Shown here: piece after piece, positions 47,274-55,904 of the stretch
Position numbering within the stretch: the stretch's first letter is position 1
Layout of the letters: every line of letters begins with the position of its first letter
NCBI RefSeq assembly: GCF_900090245.1
Contig: NZ_FMDN01000004.1
Coordinates: 204,169-268,168, forward strand
From: Micromonospora halophytica
GTDB lineage: Bacteria > Actinomycetota > Actinomycetes > Mycobacteriales > Micromonosporaceae
Length of the DNA stretch: 64,000 nt
Reading direction: 5' to 3'
Made by a program: the position numbers and the translations under genes
Notes under the pieces: model-generated
The model's database searches: none
Told to the model about the DNA's origin: nothing
The model's input: the letters and a program-made list of their open reading frames with translations, nothing else

Positions 47274-48134
47274 CTAGGGGATGTGGGTGAGGTAGGTGTC
47301 GATGGTGGCGGCGAGGATGTCGGGGCCGGGGCGGGACCAGAGGTCGGCCTGGAAGACCTCCACCTCGACGGGGCCGGTGTAGCCGGCCGCGTCGACCGCC
47401 TCGCGCAGCCGGCGCAGCTCGACGGTGCCCTGCCCGGGCAGGCCCCGGCCGAGCAGCACCCCCTCGGGCAGCGGGGTGACCCAGTCCGCCACCTGGAAGG
47501 CGGCGATCCGGGCCCCGGCCCGGGCGATCTGGTCGTAGACGGTGTCGTCCCACCAGACGTGGTACGTGTCCACCACCACCCCGACCACCTCCGGGGCGAA
47601 CCGTTCGGCGATGTCGAGGGCCTGGCCGAGGGTGGCGACGACGCAGCGGTCGGCGCAGAACATCGGGTGCAGTGGCTCGATGGCCAGTCGTACGCCGGCG
47701 GCGGCAGCCTGCGGGGCAAGTTCGGCGATGGCGTCGGCGACCGCCCGCCGTGCGCCGTCGACGTCCCGGCTGCCCGGCGGCAGCCCGCCGGAGACCAGCA
47801 CCAGCTCGGTGGTGCCGAGCGTGGCGGCCTCCTCGATCGCCCGGCGGTTCTCGTCGCGCCACCCGGGGGTGGTGAAGAAGCCGCCCCGGCACAGCGAGGT
47901 GACGGTCAGACCGGCGTCGCGGACCAGCCGGGCGGCGCGGTCGAGGCCGTACTCGGCGACCGGCTCCCGCCACAGGCCGACGCCCGGCACGCCGGCCGCG
48001 ACGCAGCCGGCGACGACCTCCGCCAGCGGCCAGTGCTTGGCGGTCGCCTGGTTGAACGAGAAGCGTGCCAGCCCGGCGGCCGGCGCCACCCGGGCGGCCG
48101 GGGCGGCGGCGCCGGCCGGCGGTACGGCGCTCAC
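47274..48134 (-). CDS. Sugar phosphate isomerase/epimerase (AP-endonuclease-2-like TIM barrel)
   Basis: 286 residues. After a ~20-residue Ala-rich leader, the TIM barrel starts LARFSFNQATAKHWPLAEV. It includes SLCRGGFFTTPGW, LAIEPLHPMF (Glu and His metal ligands), GVVVDTYHVWWDD, and EVEVFQADLWS near the end. It isomerises or epimerises a sugar or its phosphate with a divalent metal. The GTG at 48134 overlaps the DUF993 stop (48131). Last gene of sugar module A. Confidence 0.88.
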   Translation of the reverse strand: MSAVPPAGAAAPAARVAPAAGLARFSFNQATAKHWPLAEVVAGCVAAGVPGVGLWREPVAEYGLDRAARLVRDAGLTVTSLCRGGFFTTPGWRDENRRAIEEAATLGTTELVLVSGGLPPGSRDVDGARRAVADAIAELAPQAAAAGVRLAIEPLHPMFCADRCVVATLGQALDIAERFAPEVVGVVVDTYHVWWDDTVYDQIARAGARIAAFQVADWVTPLPEGVLLGRGLPGQGTVELRRLREAVDAAGYTGPVEVEVFQADLWSRPGPDILAATIDTYLTHIP

Positions 48135-49282
48135 TGCGCCACCCCCGCCACGGTGAAGTACGCCCGGGCCCGGGCGGCGGCCAGCTCGGCGTCCGGCAGC
48201 AGGTCGGCGGCGTCGGCGAGGACCAGCAGCCGGGCCAGGTGCGCCGGCGAGCGGCCCGCCTGCTGCCCGGCGAGCATGGTGAAGTGGTCCTGGTGGCCGG
48301 CCAGCCAGGCGAGGAAGACGATGCCGGTCTTGTAGTGCCAGGTGGGCGCGGCGAACAGGTGCCGGGCCAGCGGCAGGGTCGGGGCGAACACCTCGTCGTA
48401 GGTGGCGAGGTCACCGGCGTCCAGGGCGGCGAGGGCGGTGGCGGCGGCCGGGGCGATGGCGGCGAAGACGCCGAGCAGCGCGTCGGAGTGCCCCTGCGCG
48501 TCGCCGCGGATCAGCTCCGGGTAGTGGAAGTCGTCGCCGGTGTAGAGGCGTACCCCGTCGGGGAGCCGGCGGCGCAGGTCCACCTCGCGGTCGGCGTCGA
48601 GCAGGGACACCTTGATCCCGTCGACCCGCGCCTGGTGGTCCTTGATCAGGTGCAGCATCGTCTCGGTGGCCTCGTCCAGGTCGGTCGAGCCCCAGTAGCC
48701 GGCCAGGGCCGGGTCGAACATGTCACCGAGCCAGTGCAGGACGACGGGCTGGTCGGCGGCGGTGAGCAGCCGGTCGTACACCCGTAGGTAGTCCTCGGCG
48801 TCGGTGGCGGTGGCGGCGAGCTGCCGGCTGCACATCAGCACCGGCCGGGCCCCGGCAGCGGCCACCTCGGCGAGCTGTGCGGTGTACGCGTCCACGATCA
48901 GGGTCAACGAGGTCGGGCCGGGCGGGAGCTGATCGGTGGCGACGCCGGCGACGATCCGCCCGCCGACGGCGCGGGCCTCGGCGGCGCTGCGCCGGATCAG
49001 TTCCCGGCAGGCGGCGTGGTCCAGCCCCATGCCGCGCTGGGCGGTGTCCATCGCCTCGGCGACCCCGAGCCCGTACGACCAGAGGTGGTGCCGGAAGGCC
49101 AGGGTGCGTTCCCAGTCGACGGCGGCCGGTGCCCCCGGCACGTTCTCCGCCCCCGGGTCGGCGACGACGTGCGCCGCCGCGTACGCCACCCGGCTGGTTG
49201 ACGGCCCTGCGGGGCGCGGGAAGCCCCGCCCTCCGCGCAGCCGGTACGCCTCGCCGCCGGGCAGGTGGACGGTGGCGCTCAC
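48131..49282 (-). CDS. DUF993 dihydrodipicolinate-synthase-like aldolase
   Basis: 383 residues of the DUF993 group within the DHDPS-like aldolases. It has AFRHHLWSYGLGVAEAMDTAQRGMGLDH, VVLHWLGDMFDPALAG, and VDGIKVSLLDADREVDLRR with a likely Schiff-base Lys. A (beta/alpha)8 aldolase or dehydratase of a sugar-acid intermediate is expected, but the reaction is not established. The GTG at 49282 (VSATVHLPGGEAYRL) overlaps the Gfo/Idh stop by 4 bases. Confidence 0.85.
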   Translation of the reverse strand: MSATVHLPGGEAYRLRGGRGFPRPAGPSTSRVAYAAAHVVADPGAENVPGAPAAVDWERTLAFRHHLWSYGLGVAEAMDTAQRGMGLDHAACRELIRRSAAEARAVGGRIVAGVATDQLPPGPTSLTLIVDAYTAQLAEVAAAGARPVLMCSRQLAATATDAEDYLRVYDRLLTAADQPVVLHWLGDMFDPALAGYWGSTDLDEATETMLHLIKDHQARVDGIKVSLLDADREVDLRRRLPDGVRLYTGDDFHYPELIRGDAQGHSDALLGVFAAIAPAAATALAALDAGDLATYDEVFAPTLPLARHLFAAPTWHYKTGIVFLAWLAGHQDHFTMLAGQQAGRSPAHLARLLVLADAADLLPDAELAAARARAYFTVAGVAQ

Positions 49283-50430
49283 CGGGTCAGCTCCGGCACC
49301 TCGACGCGGCGCCCCTCGCGGGCCGAGCGCAGCCCCAGCTCGGCGAGCTGCACGCCGCGCGCCCCGGCGAGGAAGTCCCAGCCGAAGGGCGCGCCGGCGA
49401 CGACGTGCCGCAGGAACGCCTCCCACTGCACCTTGAAGCCGTTGTCGAACTCCTCGTTGTCGGGCACCTCGGTCCACTGGGCGCGGAAGTCCTCGGTGGC
49501 GGGCAGGTCCGGGTTCCAGACCGGCTTGGGGGTGACGGCGCGGTGCTGCACCCGGCAGCGGCGCAGTCCGGCGACGGCGCTGCCCTCGGTGCCGTCGACG
49601 TGGAACTCGACGAGTTCGTCACGGTGCACCCGGGTGCACCAGGACGAGTTGAGCGCGGCGACGATCCCGCCGTCGAGTTCGAAGATGCCGTACGCGGCGT
49701 CGTCGGCGGTGGCCGGGTAGCTGCGGCCGGCCTCGTCGACCCGCTCGGGTACGTGGGTGGCGGCGAGGCAGGTGACGGCCTGCACCGGGGCGAAGAGCTC
49801 CTCCAGCACGTACTGCCAGTGCGGGAACATGTCCATGACGATGCCGCCGCCGTCGGAGGCCCGGTAGTTCCAGGAGGGACGCTGGGCGGGCTGCCAGTCG
49901 CCCTCGAAGACCCAGTAGCCGAACTCGCCGCGTACGGAGAGGATCCGGCCGAAGAAGCCGCCGTCGATGAGCCGCTTGAGCTTGCGCAGGCCGGGGAGGA
50001 AGAGCTTGTCCTGTACGACGCCGGTGCGGATGCCCGCCGCGTCGGCGGCCCGGACCAGTTCCATCGCGGCGGCGCTGGACTCGGCGAGGGGCTTCTCGGT
50101 GTAGATGTGCTTGCCGGCCTCGATGGCCTGCCGGATGGCCTTCTCCCGCTGCTGGGTGACCTGCGCGTCGAAGTAGATCTCCGCGTCCTCGCGGACGAGC
50201 GCGGCGGCGAGGTCGGTGGTCCAGTCGGTGAGCCCGTGCCGCTCGGCGACCGCGCGCAGCCGGCCCTCGTCGCGGCCGACGAGGATCGGCTCCGGCCAGA
50301 TCCGGGTGCCGTCGGGCAGCGCCAGGCCGCCCTGTTCGCGGATGGCCAGCAGCGACCGGACCAGGTGCTGGCGGTATCCCATCCGACCGGTGACGCCGTT
50401 GACGATGATGCCGATCGACCTTCGGGACAT
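49279..50430 (-). CDS. Gfo/Idh/MocA-family oxidoreductase
   Basis: 383 residues. The N-terminal Rossmann part (SIGIIVNGVTGRMGYRQHLVRS) has a GxxGxMG motif. HIYTEKPLAE carries the family EKP motif. The substrate domain has SVRGEFGYWVF and SDGGGIVMDMFPHWQYVLEELF. It oxidises or reduces a sugar or inositol-like substrate with NAD(P). The ATG at 50430 lies 26 bases from an operator-like palindrome and starts module A (three coupled genes). Confidence 0.9.
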   Translation of the reverse strand: MSRRSIGIIVNGVTGRMGYRQHLVRSLLAIREQGGLALPDGTRIWPEPILVGRDEGRLRAVAERHGLTDWTTDLAAALVREDAEIYFDAQVTQQREKAIRQAIEAGKHIYTEKPLAESSAAAMELVRAADAAGIRTGVVQDKLFLPGLRKLKRLIDGGFFGRILSVRGEFGYWVFEGDWQPAQRPSWNYRASDGGGIVMDMFPHWQYVLEELFAPVQAVTCLAATHVPERVDEAGRSYPATADDAAYGIFELDGGIVAALNSSWCTRVHRDELVEFHVDGTEGSAVAGLRRCRVQHRAVTPKPVWNPDLPATEDFRAQWTEVPDNEEFDNGFKVQWEAFLRHVVAGAPFGWDFLAGARGVQLAELGLRSAREGRRVEVPELTR

Positions 50431-50456
50431 GGTCGTCCTTCCCTGATTGACGGCGC

Positions 50457-50514
50457 AGGTAAGCGCTTTCCTGGCAGCGTAGGTGGCAACGACCAAGCCG
50501 GGCAAGGGCTTTCC
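50457..50514. promoter_or_regulatory. Two LacI-type operators in the module A intergenic region
   Basis: The palindrome AGGTAAGCGCTTTCCT at 50457-50472 has one mismatched pair of eight. GGCAAGGGCTTTCC at 50501-50514 is the same site with two changes. Centres are 43 bp apart, about four helical turns. They lie between the divergent Gfo/Idh and lacI genes, one near each start. Confidence 0.7.
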
Positions 50515-50546
50515 CGATGATCTTGCGGTAGCCTGTCCGCGACCGC

Positions 50547-51602
50547 ATGGCACGCGGGACCGGGCAGGCACTGGGGGGTGACTCGTTGGCGACGCTGGCC
50601 GACGTGGCCCGCCGCGCGGGCGTCTCCCCCGCCACCGCGTCCCGGGTGATCAACGGCAGCAGCAAACCCGTCGCCGACGAGCTGCGCGAACGGGTGCTGA
50701 GCGCCGTCGCCGAGCTGCGGTACGTCCCCAACGCGCACGCCCAACTGCTGGCCCGGCCGCAGCGCAGCGTCGTCGGCGTGGTGGTGCACGACGTCTCCGA
50801 CCCGTACTTCGCCGAGGTGACCCGGGGTCTGCAACGGGTGGCCACCGACCGGGGCCGGCTGGTCATCATCTGCAACAGCTACCGCGACCCCGAGCGCGAG
50901 CTGGAGTACGTCGAGATGCTCCGCGGTCAGCAGGTCGCCGCGATCGTGCTGGCCGGCTCGGGCTACCACGACGCCGACTTCACCGCCCGGCTCACCGAGA
51001 AGCTTGCCGCGTACGAGGCGACCGGCGGCCGGGTGGCGGTGATCGGCCGCCACGAGCACCCGGGCGACGCGGTGATGCCCGCCAACGACGTCGGTGGCCG
51101 ACTGCTCGGCGAGGAACTGCTCCGCCTGGGCCACCGGCAGATCGGCGTGATCGCCGGCCCCCGGGTGCTCACCACGATCACCGACCGGCTGCGCGGGCTA
51201 CGGGCCGCCCTGGCCGACGGCGGCGTCACCCTCGACGACGACCACGTCCGGTACGCCGACTTCGACCGCGACGGCGGCGCCCGCGCCGCCGCCGAGCTGC
51301 TGGACACCGTCGACGGGTTGACCGCGCTGGTCGCCCTCAACGACTCGATGGCCGTGGGCGCCCTGGCCCTGCTGCGTCAGCGCGGCGTCCGGGTGCCCGA
51401 CCAGGTGTCGGTGGCCGGCTTCGACGACATGCCGGTCGCCGCCGACGTCACCCCGACGCTGACCACCGTCCGGCTGCCCCTGGTGGAGCTGGGCGCCCGG
51501 GCGATGACGCTCGCCCTGGGCCCGGCCGCCGACCGCTCCCGGGTCGAGGTCCTCCCCGCCGAGCTGGTCCGCCGGGAGAGCCTGGGCCCCGCCCCGCGCT
51601 GA
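50547..51602 (+). CDS. LacI-family regulator of module A
   Basis: 351 residues from the ATG, or 338 from the TTG at 50586, which has GGGGGG (50573-50578) upstream and puts the HTH at the very start like most LacI proteins. The HTH is LADVARRAGVSPATASRVINGSSKPV. The periplasmic-binding-like domain has SVVGVVVHDVSDPYFAEVTRGL and GLTALVALNDSMAVGALALLRQRGVRVPDQVSVAGFDDMPVAA in parts. It should repress the divergent sugar genes and itself until an inducer binds. Confidence 0.9.
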   Translation: MARGTGQALGGDSLATLADVARRAGVSPATASRVINGSSKPVADELRERVLSAVAELRYVPNAHAQLLARPQRSVVGVVVHDVSDPYFAEVTRGLQRVATDRGRLVIICNSYRDPERELEYVEMLRGQQVAAIVLAGSGYHDADFTARLTEKLAAYEATGGRVAVIGRHEHPGDAVMPANDVGGRLLGEELLRLGHRQIGVIAGPRVLTTITDRLRGLRAALADGGVTLDDDHVRYADFDRDGGARAAAELLDTVDGLTALVALNDSMAVGALALLRQRGVRVPDQVSVAGFDDMPVAADVTPTLTTVRLPLVELGARAMTLALGPAADRSRVEVLPAELVRRESLGPAPR

Positions 51603-51737
51603 ACGGCGCGGCGCCTCGACACGCGCCCCGTTCCGAATCTGACAGGCGGGAAGTTGGCGAGGAAATCGCCGAACTCGGCGACCAACGCGGTCCGGTCCTG
51701 AGACCGGGAGAGCGAGCGCCTCTTCTGCGAACGACCG

Positions 51738-51777
51738 GCTCCCGTCAGCCGGCACCGTGGGGCCGGCTGACGGGAGC
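51738..51777. terminator. Bidirectional terminator hairpin
   Basis: A perfect 16-bp inverted repeat, GCTCCCGTCAGCCGGC at 51738-51753 and its complement at 51762-51777, with an 8-base loop. It lies between convergent lacI (stop 51602) and the lipase (stop 51789). Confidence 0.85.
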
Positions 51778-51788
51778 ACCGGCACGGC

Positions 51789-52493
51789 TCACATGGCGAA
51801 ACCGACCACCTGGGCCGCGACGGTGCGGTTGGTGGGGATGCTGTTGTGCCCGATACACCCGGTCTTGGTGTTGGTCGCGCCGCTGAGGATCACGCTGCTG
51901 TCAGGGTTGATGATCCCGTCGCAGGGCGACCACCAGGTGGCGTACCGGACGGAGCCTGGGGTCTCGTCCCCGGCGTTGAGCGTGGTGAGCAACCCCGAGC
52001 CGGGGCGCATGTCGTAGCAGGCCTGAACCCAGCAGGCGTAAGCCCAGCCGGTGCCGTGGTTCGGGCCGCCGAGCGAGACCCAGGCGTCGACCTTGCTGGT
52101 GCCGCCGAGGAACTTGAGGTACCAGCGGCTGTTGAGCCCGCCCATGGAGTGGGTGACGATGTCGACCTTCGCCGCACCGGTCTGGGCGAGCACCGAGTCG
52201 ACGGCCTTGGCGAGCTCCTGCGCGGTGGTCTTGTTCGACTGCGGCGACCAGTACGTGAACTCCCACAGCGAGGTGACGCCCTCCTTGCGGAATTCCTCGA
52301 CCAGCACGCTCCAGTCGGTCTTGACCTCGCCCAGGAAGCCGTGGACGAAGATCACCGGATTGCGGGGGGTGGCGGCCGCAGGGGCGGCGGCGCCGAAGAC
52401 GGCGGTGACGACTGCGACGAGGACGCTCGCGGCGAGCGCCGTCAGTCGGGCCCAGCGGGTATGGGCGATGGTGCCGTCGGGGGGTACGGCCAT
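51789..52493 (-). CDS. Secreted class 2 lipase
   Basis: 234 residues with a Sec signal peptide ending near PAAATP (~42). NPVIFVHGFLGEVKTDW carries the oxyanion-hole HG. The nucleophile elbow is THSMGGLN (Ser ~118), and the catalytic Asp and His are probably in WWSPCDGIINPDSS and GCIGHNSI. Three Cys may form disulfides. It is similar to secreted actinobacterial lipases, alpha/beta-hydrolase fold. The ATG at 52493 fits the signal peptide. The AT-rich tract just upstream (52500-52545) is a probable promoter. Confidence 0.88.
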   Translation of the reverse strand: MAVPPDGTIAHTRWARLTALAASVLVAVVTAVFGAAAPAAATPRNPVIFVHGFLGEVKTDWSVLVEEFRKEGVTSLWEFTYWSPQSNKTTAQELAKAVDSVLAQTGAAKVDIVTHSMGGLNSRWYLKFLGGTSKVDAWVSLGGPNHGTGWAYACWVQACYDMRPGSGLLTTLNAGDETPGSVRYATWWSPCDGIINPDSSVILSGATNTKTGCIGHNSIPTNRTVAAQVVGFAM

Positions 52494-52578
52494 GGTCGCT
52501 CCTAATTCATTTAGGTTACCGGCAGGTAATTAGCGTGTAATCTAGACCACATCCACGACCGTGAGTGTGTGACCTGGG

Positions 52579-52713
52579 TCACAAATTCTGCGGCCAGCCG
52601 CCGATCTCGTCGCCGTCCACGTGGGACGTCGTCCCCTGGCTGAAGAACAATGGCTCGCCCACCGGCTCTCGCAGCAGCCAGACGCAGACGCCGACCGAGC
52701 TCCCCTTGAACAC
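52579..52713 (-). CDS. Possible small ORF or gene remnant
   Basis: 44 residues from a GTG at 52713 (VFKGSSVGVCVWLLREPV to GDEIGGWPQNL). The frame is open upstream to about 52770 with coding-like residues (LSLSVVGPRPPETDPPRPSR). There is no Shine-Dalgarno and no known domain, so it may be the end of an older gene. Otherwise 52494-52769 shows nothing but the lipase promoter region. Confidence 0.3.
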   Translation of the reverse strand: MFKGSSVGVCVWLLREPVGEPLFFSQGTTSHVDGDEIGGWPQNL

Positions 52714-52769
52714 GCGCGACGGCCGCGGCGGATCCGTCTCCGGTGGCCTCGGACCGACGACGCTGAGGC

Positions 52770-53366
52770 TCAGATCAGCGCCGCCAGCCGGGGGATCTGC
52801 CGCGGATCGGACAGCGCCGACCCGACCGCCACCACCCTGACGCCTGCCGCGAGAAAGTCTCCCGCGTTGTCCGCGTCGATCCCGCCGGTGGCCACGAAAC
52901 GCAGTTCCGGCAGCGGCCCGGCCACCGCCTTGAACCACTGCGGCCCGAGGCTCACCGCCGGGAACGCCTTGAGCCAGAACAGCCCGTGATCGAGGGCACG
53001 CTGCGCCTCGGTCGGGGTGGCGACCCCCGGCAGGTGCGGGATGCCGTAGGTGACCGCCGCGTCGGCGACCGCCAGATCCAGCCCGGGCGCGACGGTGAAC
53101 GCCGCGCCGGCGCTGGCGGCCTGGCGTACCTGGGCGGGGGTGCGGACCGTCCCGGCGCCGACCAGCCTGCCCCGCTCCCGCCCGGCCTGCACCACGGCCC
53201 GCAGGGCCAGCACCGCGTCGGCGGTACGGATCGGCACCTCCACCACGTCGATGCCCAGCTCCCACGCCTGCTCGGCGAGGCGGACGGTCTCCGCCGGCGG
53301 CAGGTCGCGCAGGATCACCATCACCCGTGCGTCGGCGAAGATCCCCCCGAAGTCGTGCGACGTCAT
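52770..53366 (-). CDS. eda: KDPG/KHG aldolase (2-dehydro-3-deoxy-phosphogluconate aldolase)
   Basis: 198 residues. DVVEVPIRTADAVLAL (Glu ~42), GAGTVRTPAQVRQAASAGAAFTVAPGLD (in parts) and LFWLKAFPA with the Schiff-base Lys (~133) match the Eda family; RFVATGGIDADN is the phosphate-binding segment. It cleaves KDPG to pyruvate and glyceraldehyde-3-phosphate. The ATG at 53366 overlaps the KDG kinase stop by 4 bases. It is the last gene of module B. Confidence 0.93.
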   Translation of the reverse strand: MTSHDFGGIFADARVMVILRDLPPAETVRLAEQAWELGIDVVEVPIRTADAVLALRAVVQAGRERGRLVGAGTVRTPAQVRQAASAGAAFTVAPGLDLAVADAAVTYGIPHLPGVATPTEAQRALDHGLFWLKAFPAVSLGPQWFKAVAGPLPELRFVATGGIDADNAGDFLAAGVRVVAVGSALSDPRQIPRLAALI

Positions 53367-54454
53367 CCGTCGTTCCTTCCCTGGTCAGTGGTGGTCGCGG
53401 GACGGACGAGCCCCACCGCCACGGGGTCCAGCGCGGCCCATCCGGCGTCCGGCAGGGCGAGCAGACGGTCGATCAGTGCCGGATCGGGCGGCGGCGCGGT
53501 GTCGCCGGCCACGGTGAGGGTGGGCGCGGCACAGAGGTGCCCGAGCCGCAGGCAGTCGCGCGGGGCGAGGCCGCGCAGCAGCCCGGAGAGGAACCCGGCG
53601 GCGAAGGCGTCGCCCGCGCCGACCGGTTCGCGTACCGGCACCGGCAACGCCGGCACGAAGACGGCCGCGCCGGCGCGGGGCAGCGCGGTCGCGCCGACCG
53701 CCGCGTCCTTGACCACCACCAGCTCCGGGCCGGGCAGCAGCGTCCGCACGGCGACCGGATCCGGAGTGTCCCAGAGCGTCCGCGCCTCGTCGAGGCCGAC
53801 CAGGACCACGTCGGCGTGGTCGGCGAGCCGGCGCAGCACCGGCGCGGCGGTGGGGGCGGGCCAGAGCCGGGCCCGGTGGTTGACGTCGAAGCTGACCCGG
53901 GTGCCGGGCAGCGGTCGCCCGACCAGCGCCCGCTCCATCAACGCCGTGCAGGACGGCGAGAGCGCGGCGGTCACCCCGGACAGGTGCAGCAGCCGGACGC
54001 CGGCCAGCCGCCGGTCGTCCAGCGCCTGCGGCCCGAGCCGGGAGGCGGCGGAGCCGGCCCGGTAGTAGTGCACGGCCGTGCCCCCGGGGGCCGGGTCCTT
54101 GAGGTAGACGCCGGTGGGCGCGGCCGGGTCGACCTCGACCAGCGTGGTGTCCACCCCGGCGGCGGCGACCTGCCGCACCACCCGACGCCCGAACGGGTCG
54201 TCGCCGACCCGGCTCACCCAGCTCACCCGGTGTCCGAGCGCGGCCAGCCCCACCGCCACGTTGGACTCGGCGCCGCCGACGGAGACCCCGAGCCGGTCGG
54301 CCCGATCGAGCGGCCCCGCCGGATCGGGGCTGAGCAGCACCATCGTCTCGCCGACGGTGGCCACCTCCGGACCGGTGGTGTCGGCCGGCACCGACGACGC
54401 CCCGTGGCCGTCGTCGACCGGCCCGACACCACCCGGCTCACTCCTCGCGCTCAC
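53363..54454 (-). CDS. PfkB-family sugar kinase, likely KDG kinase
   Basis: 363 residues. The kinase core starts EVATVGETMVLLSPDPAGPL with VGGAESNVAVGLAALGHRV. The C-terminal PfkB signature EPVGAGDAFAAGFLSG carries the catalytic Asp. It is most like 2-keto-3-deoxygluconate kinases, fitting the coupled eda gene. The GTG at 54454 begins with GTGAGCGCGAGGAGTGAG, the same 22-base start as the 59-bp repeat at 21251, so the first ~25 residues are non-family; the true core begins later. It overlaps the PmoA-like gene stop (GTGA). Confidence 0.85.
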   Translation of the reverse strand: MSARSEPGGVGPVDDGHGASSVPADTTGPEVATVGETMVLLSPDPAGPLDRADRLGVSVGGAESNVAVGLAALGHRVSWVSRVGDDPFGRRVVRQVAAAGVDTTLVEVDPAAPTGVYLKDPAPGGTAVHYYRAGSAASRLGPQALDDRRLAGVRLLHLSGVTAALSPSCTALMERALVGRPLPGTRVSFDVNHRARLWPAPTAAPVLRRLADHADVVLVGLDEARTLWDTPDPVAVRTLLPGPELVVVKDAAVGATALPRAGAAVFVPALPVPVREPVGAGDAFAAGFLSGLLRGLAPRDCLRLGHLCAAPTLTVAGDTAPPPDPALIDRLLALPDAGWAALDPVAVGLVRPATTTDQGRNDG

Positions 54455-55299
54455 GCGGTGGCCCCGCCGTCGAGCAGGGCGGCGATCCGCGGCCGGTCGA
54501 GCGTCCCGTCGGCGACCAGCACCGCGTGCCGGCCGCGCCGGTCGCCGCCGGCCGGCACCACCGCCGGCCGATCGAAGGCGAAGGCCACGCAGACCCCCGG
54601 GTACATCGCGGTCCGCACGAACCACCGGTCGCCGGGGCCGAGGCCCGTGAAGACCAGGGTGTACGCCCCACCGCCCGGCCCGACGCCGGTCAACGCGACC
54701 CACGCCTCGGCGCTGCCGTTGACCGACTCCTCCCCGTCCGCCGAGGCGCTGAAGGCCCGGGGCTCACCCTCGGCGACGGCCCGCCAGAAGAACCCGCCGT
54801 AGCCGGCACCGCCGGGGCGGCCGTTGGTGGCGGGGCTGCCCAGGTGCACGTCCCGCCCGGCGGGGGCGGTGAGGGTGTAGTCGACGTCGAGCCGCCACAC
54901 GCCCGGGGCCACCGGTGCCGCGCCGAGCCGGCGGCGCTCGGTGAGCAGCACCCCGCCGTCGGGGTCACGCCACCGCAGTTCGTGCTCCAGCCGGTCCGGC
55001 CTCCGGTCGACCCACCCGGTGTGGGCGATCACGCCGTGGTCGTCCCGCCAGGTGTAGCCGGTGTCCCGGACGTACGTCCGGCCGCCCCACAGGTTGGTGC
55101 CGTCGACGTCCTGCACGGCCAGGGACGCCCCGAGGTGCCAGACGTGGTCGGCCGGGAGGGTGTCGGTGACCGGCGTGCCGGCGAGCGTACGGACCGGGTG
55201 CAGGTACGGCCGGGGGCCGTGTCTGCGGTCCAGGTCGGGGTGGAGCACGTAGCGGGCCACCTCGACGTCGCCGACCCGCAGCCGGGGCTCGTCGCTCAC
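54451..55299 (-). CDS. PmoA-like (DUF6807) protein
   Basis: 282 residues of the PmoA-like (DUF6807) family, despite the name unrelated in function to methane oxidation here. It has RPYLHPVRTLAGTPVTDTLPADHVWHLGASLAVQDVDGTNLWGGRTYV in parts, then GPATNGRPGGAGYGGFFWR. These proteins often sit with sugar ABC transporters and Gfo/Idh enzymes. Function unproven. The GTG at 55299 overlaps the DUF624 stop by 4 bases. Confidence 0.8.
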   Translation of the reverse strand: MSDEPRLRVGDVEVARYVLHPDLDRRHGPRPYLHPVRTLAGTPVTDTLPADHVWHLGASLAVQDVDGTNLWGGRTYVRDTGYTWRDDHGVIAHTGWVDRRPDRLEHELRWRDPDGGVLLTERRRLGAAPVAPGVWRLDVDYTLTAPAGRDVHLGSPATNGRPGGAGYGGFFWRAVAEGEPRAFSASADGEESVNGSAEAWVALTGVGPGGGAYTLVFTGLGPGDRWFVRTAMYPGVCVAFAFDRPAVVPAGGDRRGRHAVLVADGTLDRPRIAALLDGGATA

Positions 55300-55904
55300 G
55301 ACGCCTCCGTCCGGGCCGCCGGCCGGCGGGTGGCGACGGCGTGCAGGGCGGCCAGGGCGTACCCGGCGAGGATCGGCGCCGCCACCGGGGTGACCAGCAC
55401 GCCGAGCAGCCCGGCGACCGCGCACACCCCGCTCGTGGCGGCCCAGGTGCCGGGCTGCCGCGCCGCGGTGCGCGCCGCTGCCCGGGCCGCGTCCCGCCAG
55501 CCCCGCCCGCCGGCCCGTCCGACCTCGACCACGACCAGGCCGGCGTACCCGGCCAGGGCGGCGGTGACCACGACGGTGAGGGCCAGCGCGGGCGGACCCC
55601 CGGGGACCCGCCCGGCGGCGAGCGCGGCCAGGTCGACGCCGAGCGCGGTGGCGACCGCCAGCGCGGCGACGCTCACCGCCAGGCCGGCCGGCAGCGCCCG
55701 GCCGAACCGGGACAGCGTGGTCCGCAGGGCCGGCCAGCCGCCCAGCGCCACCCGGTCGTGCACCGCGGCGCTGGCGGCGGCCGCCGCCGGGGCCAGGGTG
55801 AGCAGCGGCAGCGCGGCCAGCACCAGGGCGAAGCCGAGCAGCGCCAGGTCGGTGGCGTCGCGCAGGGTGTCCCGCCAGTCGCGGCGGGGCCGCTCGTCGC
55901 TCAT
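55296..55904 (-). CDS. DUF624 (YesL-like) membrane protein
   Basis: 202 residues with about five membrane segments. [32 protein letters not shown] carries the start of the YesL family, with [12 protein letters not shown] and a second hydrophobic pair. YesL relatives sit beside sugar ABC transporters, role unknown. The ATG at 55904 overlaps the permease stop by 4 bases. Confidence 0.8.
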   Translation of the reverse strand: MSDERPRRDWRDTLRDATDLALLGFALVLAALPLLTLAPAAAAASAAVHDRVALGGWPALRTTLSRFGRALPAGLAVSVAALAVATALGVDLAALAAGRVPGGPPALALTVVVTAALAGYAGLVVVEVGRAGGRGWRDAARAAARTAARQPGTWAATSGVCAVAGLLGVLVTPVAAPILAGYALAALHAVATRRPAARTEAS

